From Akkermansia sp. (GTDB lineage: Bacteria > Verrucomicrobiota > Verrucomicrobiia > Verrucomicrobiales > Akkermansiaceae), in assembly GCA_030523775.1 (NCBI GenBank), contig JAUNHW010000004.1:13714-77713 (forward strand): a stretch of DNA of 64,000 bases. Reading direction: 5' to 3'. The notes under the pieces were generated by a model. That model had not been told where the DNA came from. It searched no databases and saw nothing but the letters and a program-made list of their open reading frames with translations. Shown here piece by piece: positions 17,685 to 27,031 of this stretch. The stretch's first letter is position 1, and every line of letters begins with the position of its first letter. Position numbers and translations under genes: made by a program.

Positions 17685-17703
17685 AAGGGCTCACAACTCT
17701 GAT

Positions 17704-19641
17704 ATGTCGGAACAGAAAGAACGAAAGACACTGGAAGAGCGCAATCAGGCATCCGACCTGGAGCGTCTGCGCCATTCGTGCGCACACGTTCTGGCCACCG
17801 CCATTTGCCGCCTCTGGCCGCAAGCCCAGCTTGCCGCCGGCCCCGCCGTGGAAAACGGCTTCTACTATGACATCGAGCTTGACCACAACATCTCTACAGC
17901 CGAATTCGAGCTGATAGAGGCGGAAATGAAGAAGGTGGTCAAGGAGAACCAGACATTCGAGCGAACTACCGTGACGCGCGACGAGGCCATGAAAATGGCG
18001 CAGAGCGGCGAGCTCGGTTCCATCGGCCCGCGCAGCGTGCCCTCCAAGTTCAAGGTGGACCTCCTCAACCGCATCCCGGAGGGTGAGGAAATCTCCATCT
18101 ACCGCAACGGCGACTTCACCGACCTGTGCGCCGGTCCCCACGTGGGCCGCACCGGAAACTGCAAGGCCTTCAAGGTGATGAGCGTGGCCTCCGCCTACTA
18201 CCAGGGCAACGCCGCAGGCCCGCGCCTGCAGCGCATCTACGGCACCTGTTTCCCCAACCGCACCCAGCTGGACGAGCACCTGGCCCGTCTGGAGGAGGCC
18301 CGCAAGCGCGACCACCGCCGCCTGGGCCGGGAGATGGGGCTCTTCGCCATCGATGAGATGGTGGGGCAGGGGCTCGTGCTCTGGAAGCCCAAGGGCGCCA
18401 TCATCCGCAGGGAGCTGCAAACCTTCATCACGGAAGAGCTGGACCGCATCGGCTACTCCCAGGTCTTCACCCCGCACATCGGCAAGCTGGACCTCTACAT
18501 GACCAGCGGCCACTGGGACCACTACAAGGAGAGCCAGTTCCCGCCCATGGCGGACCCGGACGACTTCAAGAAGCTGCGCGACGAGAACGCCACCTGTGCG
18601 GACCTGTTCAACTCACTGGACACGCGCGTCATCAGCGGGTTCATGCTCAAGCCCATGAACTGCCCGCACCACATCCGCATCTACGCGAACGACCCGCATT
18701 CCTACCGCGACCTGCCCATCCGCCTGGCGGAATTCGGCACCGTGTACCGCTGGGAGCAGAGCGGCGAGCTGGGCGGCATGACCCGCGTGCGTGGCTTCAC
18801 CCAGGATGATGCCCACATCTTCTGCCGTCCGGACCAGGTGAAGGCGGAGGTGAAGCAGTGCATCGGCATTGTCAAGCACATCCTCGGCACCCTGGAGATG
18901 AAGGATTTCCGTGTGCGCCTCTCCCTGCGCGACAAGGACTACACAGACCCCAAGTACGTGGGCTCCGTGGACAAGTGGCAGGTATCCGAGCAGGCCCTGC
19001 GCGAGGCGCTCTCCGAAGAGGGATTCGAGTACACCGCCGCGGAGAACGAGGCCGCCTTCTACGGCCCGAAGATTGATTTCATCGTGCGCGACGTCATCGG
19101 CCGAGACTGGCAGCTTGGCACCGTGCAGGTGGACTACAACCTGCCGTACCGCTTCAAGCTGGTGTACACCGGGGCGGACAACAAGAATCACCACCCCGTG
19201 ATGATTCACCGCGCGCCGTTCGGCTCCATGGAGCGCTTCACCGGCCTGCTCATCGAGCACTTTGCCGGCAAGTTCCCCACCTGGCTCGCACCGGAGCAGG
19301 TGCGCGTGCTCCCCATTTCCGACAAGGTGCTCGAATTCTCCGAACAGGTGCGCGCGCGCCTCGCCAAGGAGGGTATCCGCGTCACGCTGGATGAGGACCC
19401 GGACAAAATCGGCGCCAAGATCCGCAATGCCCGCATGGACCGCGTGCCCTACATGCTCGTGGTGGGCCAGCGTGAGGCAGACGAGAACAAGGTGGCCGTG
19501 CGCCACCGTGATTTGGACGACATCGGCCCCATGTCTGTGGACGATTTCGTTGCCGCCGTCTTGGACGAGGTGCGCAACCGCCGCATCCGCCCGCTCCTGC
19601 AACCCAAGACCAAGGAAACACCTTCCGCCCAGCAGGGCTGA
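17704..19641 (+). CDS. thrS: Threonyl-tRNA synthetase lacking the TGS domain
   Basis: 645 residues. Residues 1-200 are the editing (SAD) domain with the zinc-type motifs HSCAH (His24, His28) and LCAGPH (Cys142, His146), which clears mischarged Ser-tRNA. The class II catalytic core follows, with the zinc ligand Cys320 in MNCPHH, TRVRGFTQDDAHIF (motif 2) and MIHRAPFGSMERF (motif 3), then an anticodon-binding domain (from about 535). Typical bacterial ThrS starts with a TGS domain of about 60 residues; here the protein starts directly at the editing domain. There is also an insertion (about 279-312) before the MNCP motif. infC follows after a hairpin-containing gap. Confidence 0.96.
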   Translation: MSEQKERKTLEERNQASDLERLRHSCAHVLATAICRLWPQAQLAAGPAVENGFYYDIELDHNISTAEFELIEAEMKKVVKENQTFERTTVTRDEAMKMAQSGELGSIGPRSVPSKFKVDLLNRIPEGEEISIYRNGDFTDLCAGPHVGRTGNCKAFKVMSVASAYYQGNAAGPRLQRIYGTCFPNRTQLDEHLARLEEARKRDHRRLGREMGLFAIDEMVGQGLVLWKPKGAIIRRELQTFITEELDRIGYSQVFTPHIGKLDLYMTSGHWDHYKESQFPPMADPDDFKKLRDENATCADLFNSLDTRVISGFMLKPMNCPHHIRIYANDPHSYRDLPIRLAEFGTVYRWEQSGELGGMTRVRGFTQDDAHIFCRPDQVKAEVKQCIGIVKHILGTLEMKDFRVRLSLRDKDYTDPKYVGSVDKWQVSEQALREALSEEGFEYTAAENEAAFYGPKIDFIVRDVIGRDWQLGTVQVDYNLPYRFKLVYTGADNKNHHPVMIHRAPFGSMERFTGLLIEHFAGKFPTWLAPEQVRVLPISDKVLEFSEQVRARLAKEGIRVTLDEDPDKIGAKIRNARMDRVPYMLVVGQREADENKVAVRHRDLDDIGPMSVDDFVAAVLDEVRNRRIRPLLQPKTKETPSAQQG

Positions 19642-19648
19642 TACCGCC

Positions 19649-19687
19649 TTTGCCGCGGGGCGTGCCCCAAACACACCCCGCGGCAAA
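19649..19687 (+). promoter_or_regulatory. Hairpin in the thrS-infC intergenic region
   Basis: A perfect 12-bp stem (19649-19660 with 19676-19687, TTTGCCGCGGGG / CCCCGCGGCAAA) closes a 15-base loop. It is followed by an A/C-rich stretch rather than a T run, so it is more likely an infC leader structure or RNA-processing barrier than an intrinsic terminator. Confidence 0.5.
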
Positions 19688-19713
19688 CACAAAAACAACA
19701 ATACCAACAACAC

Positions 19714-20382
19714 GTGCCCATACCACCACGACCCAACAAGCCGGCTAACAACAATAACCGCAACAACCGCGACCGCAACAACAAAACTCCGCAGGTCCGC
19801 GTCAATGACCGCATCCGCGCCCCGCGCGTCCGCGTCATCACCGCCAAGGGTGAGCAGCTAGGCATCATGCACACCCGGGATGCCCTCGCCAAGGCCAGGG
19901 AAATCGGCCTCGACCTCGTAGAGGTGGCCCCCAATGCAGATCCGCCCGTATGCCGCGTCATCGACTACGGCAAGTACAAGTACATGCAGGCCAAGCTGCA
20001 GAAGGGAAACAAGGCCAAGGCAACCCGCATGAAGGAGGTCAAGCTCCGCGTTGGTACGGACACCAACGACTACAACGTGAAGATGGCCCGCTCCGAGCAG
20101 TTCCTGGACCACGGCCACAAGGTGCGTTTCCAGCTGCGTTTCCGCGCCCGTGAGAACGCCCACAAGGAGCTTGGCCTGGAGATGATGGCCAAGGTGGTGG
20201 AGGACATGAAGACCATGGGGCAGGTGGACCAGCCCGCCAAGCTCGCCGGAAACACGGTCACCATGGTGCTCACCCCGCTTCCCGCCCAGCAGCGCGTCAA
20301 GAAATTCAAGAAGTACGAGGAGGCCGATTTCGACACCGAATCAGAAGAGTTCGATGCCACGGACGACCCCGCGGAAGAATAA
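19714..20382 (+). CDS. infC: Translation initiation factor IF-3
   Basis: 222 residues if started at the GTG at 19714; an in-frame ATA at 19720 is an alternative, of the rare AUU/AUA class that IF-3 genes use for autoregulation. IF-3 binds the 30S subunit and checks the start codon. After an Asn/Arg-rich N-terminal tail (about 1-26), the N domain begins at VNDRIRAPRVRVI and contains LDLVEVAPNADPPVCRVIDYGKYKY; the linker and C domain contain KEVKLRVGTDTNDYNVK. A 25-residue acidic tail (EEADFDTESEEFDATDDPAEE region) closes it. rpmI and rplT, which normally follow, are absent; a convergent nitroreductase lies next. No Shine-Dalgarno sequence is seen. Confidence 0.95.
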   Translation: MPIPPRPNKPANNNNRNNRDRNNKTPQVRVNDRIRAPRVRVITAKGEQLGIMHTRDALAKAREIGLDLVEVAPNADPPVCRVIDYGKYKYMQAKLQKGNKAKATRMKEVKLRVGTDTNDYNVKMARSEQFLDHGHKVRFQLRFRARENAHKELGLEMMAKVVEDMKTMGQVDQPAKLAGNTVTMVLTPLPAQQRVKKFKKYEEADFDTESEEFDATDDPAEE

Positions 20383-20407
20383 GGCCCGCCGCCTTTCCGT
20401 TACAATC

Positions 20408-20444
20408 AAAATCCCCCGTGGCCGTAAGGCTCCGGGGGATTTTT
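20408..20444. terminator. Intrinsic terminator between infC and the nitroreductase gene
   Basis: AAAATCCCCC (20408-20417) pairs with GGGGGATTTT (20434-20443) and a T run follows; A residues on the other side make it work in both directions for the convergent genes. Confidence 0.88.
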
Positions 20445-20485
20445 GCGCTGTCGCGCGCGTTTGCCGTGGTGGGAAAACGCGGATG

Positions 20486-21007
20486 TCAATCGTAGATGAT
20501 GTAGCCTTCCTTTCGCGGTGCGGCGGGGCGGCAGCCGCGTTCTGCGGCGTAGCCCAGAATGCAGATGCCCATGCCCTCCAGCGTGTCCTTCAATCCCCAC
20601 TTGCCGCGCAGGTCCGCCAGGTCCTCCCGCTCGAACATCTCCTTGGCGCGGTTGATCCAGCAGGACCCCAGCCCCGCCGCATGCGCGGCGTTCACCAGGT
20701 TGCCCATCACCATGCAGGCATCCTGCCGCGCCGTCTTGTACTCCGTGTCCGCAAAGACGATGACCGCCGTGGGTGCTCCGTAGAAGGGGTCGCGGTCCGT
20801 TCCCATGATTTCGCCGTTGATTTTGGAAAGGCGGGCCATGAGCTGCGGGTCCTGCACCACCACCATCACGGGGGATTGGGTGCCGTGTCCGGTGGGGGCG
20901 TAGGTGCCGGCCTCCAGCACGGCCTCCAGGGTTTCCCGTTCCACTTGGCGGGCTTCGTACCTGCGGCAGCTGCGCCGCTCCTTGAGGTCGATAAGGGTTT
21001 CTTTCAT
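20486..21007 (-). CDS. Nitroreductase family protein
   Basis: 173 residues. An FMN-dependent NAD(P)H oxidoreductase fold: LIDLKERRSCRRYEARQVERE and the LEAVLEAGTYAPTGHGTQSP block (FMN-binding Arg and Ser/Thr/Asn residues), QDACMVMGNLVNAAHAAGLGSCWINR (dimer and FMN contacts) and GICILGYA near the C terminus. These small nitroreductases are homodimers with broad substrate range; the physiological substrate cannot be predicted. It stands alone with its own leaderless-type promoter and is convergent with infC. Confidence 0.9.
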   Translation of the reverse strand: MKETLIDLKERRSCRRYEARQVERETLEAVLEAGTYAPTGHGTQSPVMVVVQDPQLMARLSKINGEIMGTDRDPFYGAPTAVIVFADTEYKTARQDACMVMGNLVNAAHAAGLGSCWINRAKEMFEREDLADLRGKWGLKDTLEGMGICILGYAAERGCRPAAPRKEGYIIYD

Positions 21008-21015
21008 ACCCCGCC

Positions 21016-21044
21016 AGTATAGGTGAGCCTACGCCCCATTGCAA
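21016..21044 (-). promoter_or_regulatory. Promoter of the nitroreductase gene (near-leaderless)
   Basis: TTGCAA (21039-21044), 17-base spacer, TATACT (21016-21021) on the minus strand; eight bases separate the -10 box from the ATG at 21007. Confidence 0.7.
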
Positions 21045-21086
21045 GGAGGAATAGCGCGGATTACGCGCGCATGCCAATTTTTTTTG

Positions 21087-21115
21087 TTGACAAACCTAAA
21101 GTGTTTGCCTAGAGT
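21087..21115 (+). promoter_or_regulatory. Promoter of yggL (near-leaderless)
   Basis: Consensus TTGACA (21087-21092), 17-base spacer, TAGAGT (21110-21115); nine bases to the ATG at 21125. Confidence 0.75.
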
Positions 21116-21124
21116 ACGCGCGTC

Positions 21125-21451
21125 ATGAAAAAGAGGCTTCGCAAGAAATACCGTGTGGGGGAGTTCCGTGAGCTCTGCTTCAAGTTTTCTTTTGAGTACA
21201 AGGGTGATGTGGAATCCGCGGAGTGTGAGCAGATGATTCGCACGTTCGATGCGGAGTGCCTGGAGCCCAACGGCCTCGTCTGCTCCGGCCTTTTCCAGAA
21301 CATCGGCTGCAACATCACCGTGCGCGCAGTTGCCCCCACGCTGACCAACGAGGCCCAGCGCGCCGCCGTGAAAGCCTGGGTGGAGGCCCGCCCGGAGATT
21401 GAGCTCAAGAGCTTCGGCGAGCTGGAGGATGCCTGGTATGGCGATTTGTGA
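21125..21451 (+). CDS. yggL: YggL/DUF469-like 50S ribosome-binding protein
   Basis: 108 residues, the family's usual length. MKKRLRKKYRVGEFRELCFKFSF, the central IEPN-like stretch CLEPNGLVCSG and the closing WVEARPEIE..FGELEDAWYGDL match E. coli YggL (RLRKKMHIDEFQELGF, EVIEPNKLAFDGSG, ELFDVWW) along the whole length. YggL has been reported to bind the large ribosomal subunit; its precise role is unsettled. It has a strong promoter ending nine bases from the ATG. Citrate synthase follows 22 bases later and is probably co-transcribed. Confidence 0.88.
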   Translation: MKKRLRKKYRVGEFRELCFKFSFEYKGDVESAECEQMIRTFDAECLEPNGLVCSGLFQNIGCNITVRAVAPTLTNEAQRAAVKAWVEARPEIELKSFGELEDAWYGDL

Positions 21452-21473
21452 ACGCTAGCCTGCTGCATGACCA

Positions 21474-22613
21474 ATGAGTGAGAAACCGATAGAGGAACCC
21501 GTTTTCAAAAAGGGCCTGAAAGGCGTTGTCGCCAACGAGACCGGCCTGAGCGATGTGCGCGGCGAGGAGGGGCGCCTCCTCTACTGCGGATACGAGATCG
21601 AGGACCTGGTGGACCTTTGCAGCTACACGGAAATCATCTACCTGCTCCTCAACAAGCGCCTGCCCAACAGGGAGGAGCTGGAGGGGCTGCAGCAGCGCCT
21701 GCGCCATGACCGCGAGCTGCCCCAGCCCATCCTGGATTTCTTCAAGACGGCCACCAAGACCGCCCGCCCCATGAGCGCGCTGCGCACAGCGGTGTCTATG
21801 CTGGGCATGTACGACGACCGCACGAAGGACCCGAGCCAGATGAAGGAGATAGGGCTTTCCCTCATTGCCAAGCTGCCGGTGATGGCGGCGTACTACTACC
21901 GCATCTGCCAGGGGCTGGACCTGCCGCCCATCCGCACGGACCTGGGGGAGGCGGAGCACTTTCTCTGGCTGCTCAAGGGCAAGGAGCCGGACCCCGCGGA
22001 GGCGCACATTTTGGATGTTGCCTACATCCTGCACGCGGACCACGGCATGAGCGCGTCCACCTTCGCCTCCCGCGTCACCGCGTCCACGCTGTCGGATATG
22101 TACTCCTCCATCACCACGGCCCTGGGCACGCTCAAGGGGCCGCTGCACGGCGGTGCCAACGAGGCGGTGATCGAGATGCTCAAGGAGATAGGCGACGAGG
22201 ACAACGTGGAGGCCTACATCAACGAGAAGCTGGCGCGCCACGAGAAGATATTCGGCATGGGGCACCGCGTGTACAAGACGCTGGACCCGCGCGCGCCGCA
22301 GCTGCGCCGCATAGCCATCCGGCTCACCCAGACCATGGGAGAGCCCAAGTGGATACGCATGAGCGACATGATAGCCAAGATGATGCGGGCGCGCAAGGGG
22401 CTCAACGCCAACGTGGACTTCTATTCCGCCACGGTGTACTACAGCCTGGGCATTCCCACGCGCATGTTCACCACGGTGTTCGCCATTGCACGCTGCGCCG
22501 GTTGGGTGGCGCAAATCCTGGAGCAGCTGGAGGACAACACCCTCTTCCGCCCGCTCTCCCGCTACACCGGCCCTGTGGAGCCGCTGCTGGTTCCCGTGCT
22601 GGATATGCGGTGA
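21474..22613 (+). CDS. Citrate synthase (short, citrate/2-methylcitrate synthase type)
   Basis: 379 residues, the size of the small dimeric citrate/methylcitrate synthases. It condenses acetyl-CoA (or propionyl-CoA) with oxaloacetate. Catalytic residues are in LHADHGMSAST (first His region), GMGHRVYKTLDPR (His) and ANVDFYSATVYY (Asp); GPLHGGANEAVIEML is the family signature. The start EPVFKKGLKGVVANETGLSDVRGEEGRLLYCGY is typical of the short type. No prp genes are nearby, so the primary role is probably citrate formation for the TCA cycle and glutamate synthesis. It ends five bases before the stop of the convergent cysteine desulfurase gene. Confidence 0.93.
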   Translation: MSEKPIEEPVFKKGLKGVVANETGLSDVRGEEGRLLYCGYEIEDLVDLCSYTEIIYLLLNKRLPNREELEGLQQRLRHDRELPQPILDFFKTATKTARPMSALRTAVSMLGMYDDRTKDPSQMKEIGLSLIAKLPVMAAYYYRICQGLDLPPIRTDLGEAEHFLWLLKGKEPDPAEAHILDVAYILHADHGMSASTFASRVTASTLSDMYSSITTALGTLKGPLHGGANEAVIEMLKEIGDEDNVEAYINEKLARHEKIFGMGHRVYKTLDPRAPQLRRIAIRLTQTMGEPKWIRMSDMIAKMMRARKGLNANVDFYSATVYYSLGIPTRMFTTVFAIARCAGWVAQILEQLEDNTLFRPLSRYTGPVEPLLVPVLDMR

Positions 22614-22618
22614 GTGAT

Positions 22619-23740
22619 TTACCGGTACACCATCACCGGGCCTGTCTTGTCTGACTGCGCACCCTGCAGCGTGCGCAGTGCCTGCAGGAAAATGGCGGCG
22701 GCCTCTTCCACTTCCCGCGCCGTGGTGTGGCGTGAGATGGAGAAGCGCAGGGATTCCCGCGCCTCGGTGTCGCTCAACCCCATGGCGGTGAGCACATGGC
22801 TGGGTTCCGGGTGCGAGCTGGTGCATGCGCTGCCGCCGGAGCAGAGCAGACCCGCCGGTTCCAGAAGGTGCAGCAGGGATTCCGCGCTCACGCCCGGTAC
22901 GCGCAGGTTGAGCACATGGGGCAGGCGCGGGGCGGCCGCGCCGTTGATGACGATTTCCGCGCCACCCCTGCGCAGGAGCTCTGCAAAGCGGTCGCGCAGC
23001 GCGGCGAGCGCGGCGTACGTTTCCGCAGCGGCCAATGCCAGTTCCGCCGCCTTGCCGAAACCGATGATGCCCGGCACGTTCTCCGTCCCCGCGCGGCGCA
23101 ACCCCTCCTGGTCCCCGCCAGTGAGCAGGGGCTTGTCCAGTGTGGCGCCATTGCGCAGGTAGAGCGCCCCCGCGCCCTTGGGGCCGTGGATTTTGTGCGC
23201 GGAGAGGGAGGCGAAATCGATGGCGTCTTCATGCACGTTCACCGGCACCTTGCCCGCCGCCTGCACCAAATCCACATGCACGCGCGCGCCAGCCTCCCGC
23301 GCGGTTTGCGCCAGGGTGTGCACCGGCTGCACCACGCCGGTTTCATGGTTGGCCCAGGCAAAGCTGGCGCCATCGTGCCCCGGCAGCAGCTCCTTCCAGG
23401 TGGGCACATCCGCCAGGCCGTTGGAGAGCACGGGGCAGGCATCTCCTGCTGCGGTGCGCAGTGTGGCGGGGTGTTCCGTGGCCAGCGTGAGCGTGTTGGT
23501 GAAGCAGTGCAGGGCGGTGTTGGCGGCTTCCGTGCCGCCGGAGGTGAAGACGATTTCCTGCGGCTGCGCGCCGATGAGGGCCGCCACCTGCTCCCGCGCG
23601 TGCTGCAGGGCGCGCCGGACACGCTTGGCGGGTCCGTAGGCGGCGGAGGGGTTGAAGCACTCCTCCCGCAGGTACGGGAGCATGGCTTCCAGCACTTCCG
23701 GGGCCACGGCGGTGGTGGCGTTGTTGTCCCAGTACAGCAT
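22619..23740 (-). CDS. Cysteine desulfurase (NifS/IscS-like)
   Basis: 373 residues. A PLP enzyme that takes sulfur from cysteine as a persulfide for Fe-S clusters or tRNA thiolation. The N terminus YWDNNATTAVAPEV, FTSGGTEAANTALH, the PLP lysine in SLSAHKIHGPKGAGALY and the catalytic cysteine in LCSGGSACTSS, with RFSISRHTTAREVEEA at the end, are the group I NifS/IscS hallmarks. It follows coaD by six bases on the same strand and shares its promoter. Scaffold genes are not adjacent; a NifU-like gene lies at 40877. Confidence 0.93.
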   Translation of the reverse strand: MLYWDNNATTAVAPEVLEAMLPYLREECFNPSAAYGPAKRVRRALQHAREQVAALIGAQPQEIVFTSGGTEAANTALHCFTNTLTLATEHPATLRTAAGDACPVLSNGLADVPTWKELLPGHDGASFAWANHETGVVQPVHTLAQTAREAGARVHVDLVQAAGKVPVNVHEDAIDFASLSAHKIHGPKGAGALYLRNGATLDKPLLTGGDQEGLRRAGTENVPGIIGFGKAAELALAAAETYAALAALRDRFAELLRRGGAEIVINGAAAPRLPHVLNLRVPGVSAESLLHLLEPAGLLCSGGSACTSSHPEPSHVLTAMGLSDTEARESLRFSISRHTTAREVEEAAAIFLQALRTLQGAQSDKTGPVMVYR

Positions 23741-23746
23741 ACTGTG

Positions 23747-24241
23747 TTATGGCATCTTGCTGCAAATGGCATCGTACACGCAGGGCGGCACGCAGGCTTT
23801 TACCCAGCGCTCCCAGCCCTGCATGCCCGCAAATCCCCGCACCAGGGACGAGGAGATTTCCTCCAGCTCGCTCGGCGGTGTCAGGAACACGGTCTGGATT
23901 TCCCCGTCCATGCGCGCGTTCATGCGCGCCATCTGCTTTTCGTACTCGTAGTCCCTGGTGTCGCGGATGCCGCGCAGCAGGTAGCGCGCTCCAACCTTGC
24001 GTGCAAAGTCCACCAGGAAACCGTGTTCCACTGTGGCAATGCGCACCTTGCCCGGCACGTCCGCCGCCACTTTCTCCAAAAGTTCCCGGCGCTCCTGCAT
24101 TCCCAGCAGGCATTTCTTGTCCGGGTTGCTCGCCAGCACCACCACCAGCTCGTCAAACAGCTCCGCCCCGCGCCGTATCATCCAAAGGTGGCCGTTCGTG
24201 GGCGGGTCGAAACTTCCTGCATAGATTCCCGTTCTCTGCAT
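23747..24241 (-). CDS. coaD: Phosphopantetheine adenylyltransferase
   Basis: 164 residues from the ATG at 24241. It makes dephospho-CoA from 4'-phosphopantetheine and ATP. GIYAGSFDPPTNGHLWMIRRG contains the substrate loop and the TxGH (TNGH) catalytic motif, LLRGIRDTRDYEYEKQMARMN is the second family signature and EEISSSLVRGFA the third. The start is set by a -10 box six bases upstream. coaE, the next enzyme in the pathway, is encoded in this window as a fusion with Rho (53113-55020). Confidence 0.95.
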   Translation of the reverse strand: MQRTGIYAGSFDPPTNGHLWMIRRGAELFDELVVVLASNPDKKCLLGMQERRELLEKVAADVPGKVRIATVEHGFLVDFARKVGARYLLRGIRDTRDYEYEKQMARMNARMDGEIQTVFLTPPSELEEISSSLVRGFAGMQGWERWVKACVPPCVYDAICSKMP

Positions 24242-24247
24242 GCCCAA

Positions 24248-24276
24248 ACTCTACACGCACCGCCCCCGGCTGTCAA
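24248..24276 (-). promoter_or_regulatory. Promoter of coaD-cysteine desulfurase (leaderless)
   Basis: Consensus TTGACA (24271-24276), 17-base spacer, TAGAGT (24248-24253) on the minus strand; six bases to the ATG at 24241, placing transcription start at the start codon. Confidence 0.75.
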
Positions 24277-24319
24277 GGCTGCACGCTTTCCCCGGGCACG
24301 CCACGCCCACTCCCCCTGC

Positions 24320-24339
24320 GGGGTCGTGTGTTCGAATCC
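24320..24339 (+). repeat. tRNA T-arm relic facing tRNA-Pro
   Basis: Nineteen of 20 bases match the T-arm region of the tRNA-Pro at 24406-24425 but in inverted orientation, centred on the terminator hairpin between them. No D arm or acceptor stem can be built around it, so it is a relic and not a working tRNA. Confidence 0.55.
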
Positions 24340-24350
24340 AGGTGGAAACA

Positions 24351-24392
24351 AAACAGGGGCGGCCCAACCTTACGGCTGGACCGCCCCTGTTT
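24351..24392 (-). terminator. Terminator downstream of tRNA-Pro
   Basis: AAACAGGGGCGG (24351-24362) pairs perfectly with CCGCCCCTGTTT (24381-24392); the inner 18 bases pair partially. It begins three bases after the tRNA 3' end and ends in a T run on the minus strand. Confidence 0.8.
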
Positions 24393-24394
24393 CG

Positions 24395-24468
24395 TCGGGC
24401 AAGCGGGATTCGAACCCACGACCCCTTGCACCCCATGCAAGTGCGCTACCAGACTGCGCTACTGCCCG
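24395..24468 (-). tRNA. tRNA-Pro (anticodon GGG)
   Basis: Read on the minus strand this 74-base sequence folds as a cloverleaf: acceptor CGGGCAG/TTGCCCG, D stem GCGC/GCGC, anticodon stem CTTGC/GCAAG with loop ATGGGGT (anticodon GGG, reads CCC), T stem GTGGG/CCCGC with the loop TTCGAAT, discriminator A. The 3' CCA is not encoded. The gene lies between coaD and argC. Confidence 0.95.
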
Positions 24469-24530
24469 AATGTCTTTCGCTCTCTCCCTTCCGGGAGTCG
24501 GCGGGGCCAGTATACGCAGGGATTTTGAAG

Positions 24531-24559
24531 TTGTCAACACCTTTTTTTCATGGTATGAT
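24531..24559 (+). promoter_or_regulatory. argC promoter (near-leaderless)
   Basis: TTGTCA (24531-24536), 17-base spacer, TATGAT (24554-24559); nine bases to the ATG at 24569. Confidence 0.7.
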
Positions 24560-24568
24560 ATCCGCGAC

Positions 24569-25612
24569 ATGAAAAAGGTAAAGACAGCGGTAGTTGGGGC
24601 GAGCGGATACACGGGGCAGGAGCTGCTGCGCATCCTGCTGCGCCATGCAGGCGTGGAGCTGGTGTGCGCCACCTCCCGCCAGTATGCGGGGCAGCGCGTG
24701 AGCGACCTTTTCCCGCGCTTCCGCCATGTGCCTGGGGCGGATTTGTGCTTCACGGATTCCGATGTGGCGGCGATAGCGGCCACGGGTGCAGAGGCGGCAT
24801 TCCTGGCGCTGCCGCACGGGGTTTCCGCCGCGTACGGGCGCGGGCTGGTGGAGGCGGGCATCCGCGTGATCGACCTTTCTGCGGATTTCCGCCTGAACGA
24901 CCCTGCGGTGTACGAGGAGTTCTACGGCAAGCCGCACCCGGATGTGGAGCTGATGCAGGAAGCCGTGTACGGCATGCCGGAATGGCACCGCGCGGAGATA
25001 GAGAAGGCCCGCATCGTGGGTTCGCCGGGGTGCTACCCCACCAGCATCATCCTGCCGCTGGTGCCGCTGCTGAAGGCGGGGCTGCTGCTGCCGGACGACA
25101 TTGTGGTGAACAGCGGCAGCGGCGTTTCCGGCGCCGGGCGCAAGGCGGATGTGCAGTACCATTTCTGCGAGTGCAACGAGAGCATGCGCGCCTACAGCGT
25201 GCCGCGCCACCGCCACCTCTCCGAGATTGAGCAGGAGCTTTCCGCCGCGGCGGGGCGCAAGCTCACCATCACCTTCACCCCGCACCTCATGCCAGTGAAC
25301 ACGGGCATCCTCACCACCACCGTGGCCAAGCTGGCCCCCGGCACCACGCTGGAGCAGATGACGGAGTGCTATGAAAAGGCCTATGCGCACTGCCCGTTCG
25401 TGCGCCTGCTCGGCCCCGGCAAGCCCGCCGACACCAAGCACGTGACCCGCACCAACTTTGTGGACATAGGCTGGGCGGTGGACTCCCGCACCAACCGCGC
25501 CGTGCTCATGAGCGCGGAGGACAACGTCATCAAGGGCGCGGGCGGCCAGGGCGTGCACGCCTTCAACATCATGTTCGGTTTCGATGAGGCGGAAGGCCTC
25601 TGGCTCATCTGA
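24569..25612 (+). CDS. argC: N-acetyl-gamma-glutamyl-phosphate reductase
   Basis: 347 residues, type 1 ArgC. It reduces N-acetylglutamyl phosphate to the semialdehyde with NADPH in arginine synthesis. VKTAVVGASGYTGQELLRIL is the NADP-binding loop, the catalytic cysteine is Cys155 in GSPGCYPTS, and HRHLSEIEQE and FTPHLMPVNTGILTT are further family blocks. The frame is open far upstream, but homology and promoter fix the start at the ATG at 24569. No other arg gene is adjacent; a response-regulator gene follows after 18 bases. Confidence 0.96.
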   Translation: MKKVKTAVVGASGYTGQELLRILLRHAGVELVCATSRQYAGQRVSDLFPRFRHVPGADLCFTDSDVAAIAATGAEAAFLALPHGVSAAYGRGLVEAGIRVIDLSADFRLNDPAVYEEFYGKPHPDVELMQEAVYGMPEWHRAEIEKARIVGSPGCYPTSIILPLVPLLKAGLLLPDDIVVNSGSGVSGAGRKADVQYHFCECNESMRAYSVPRHRHLSEIEQELSAAAGRKLTITFTPHLMPVNTGILTTTVAKLAPGTTLEQMTECYEKAYAHCPFVRLLGPGKPADTKHVTRTNFVDIGWAVDSRTNRAVLMSAEDNVIKGAGGQGVHAFNIMFGFDEAEGLWLI

Positions 25613-25630
25613 TTTTCCCGCACCCTCCCC

Positions 25631-27004
<1,374 letters not shown>

Positions 27005-27031
27005 CCTCAACACATACTACATACCACCACC

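Noticed and set aside
17600..17703. T-box or threonine attenuator before thrS
   Set aside because: The gap is about 100 bases with no specifier hairpin, T-box consensus or terminator structure.
24258..24345. Second tRNA gene on the plus strand
   Set aside because: Only a T-arm is present; no D arm, anticodon arm or acceptor stem can be formed.
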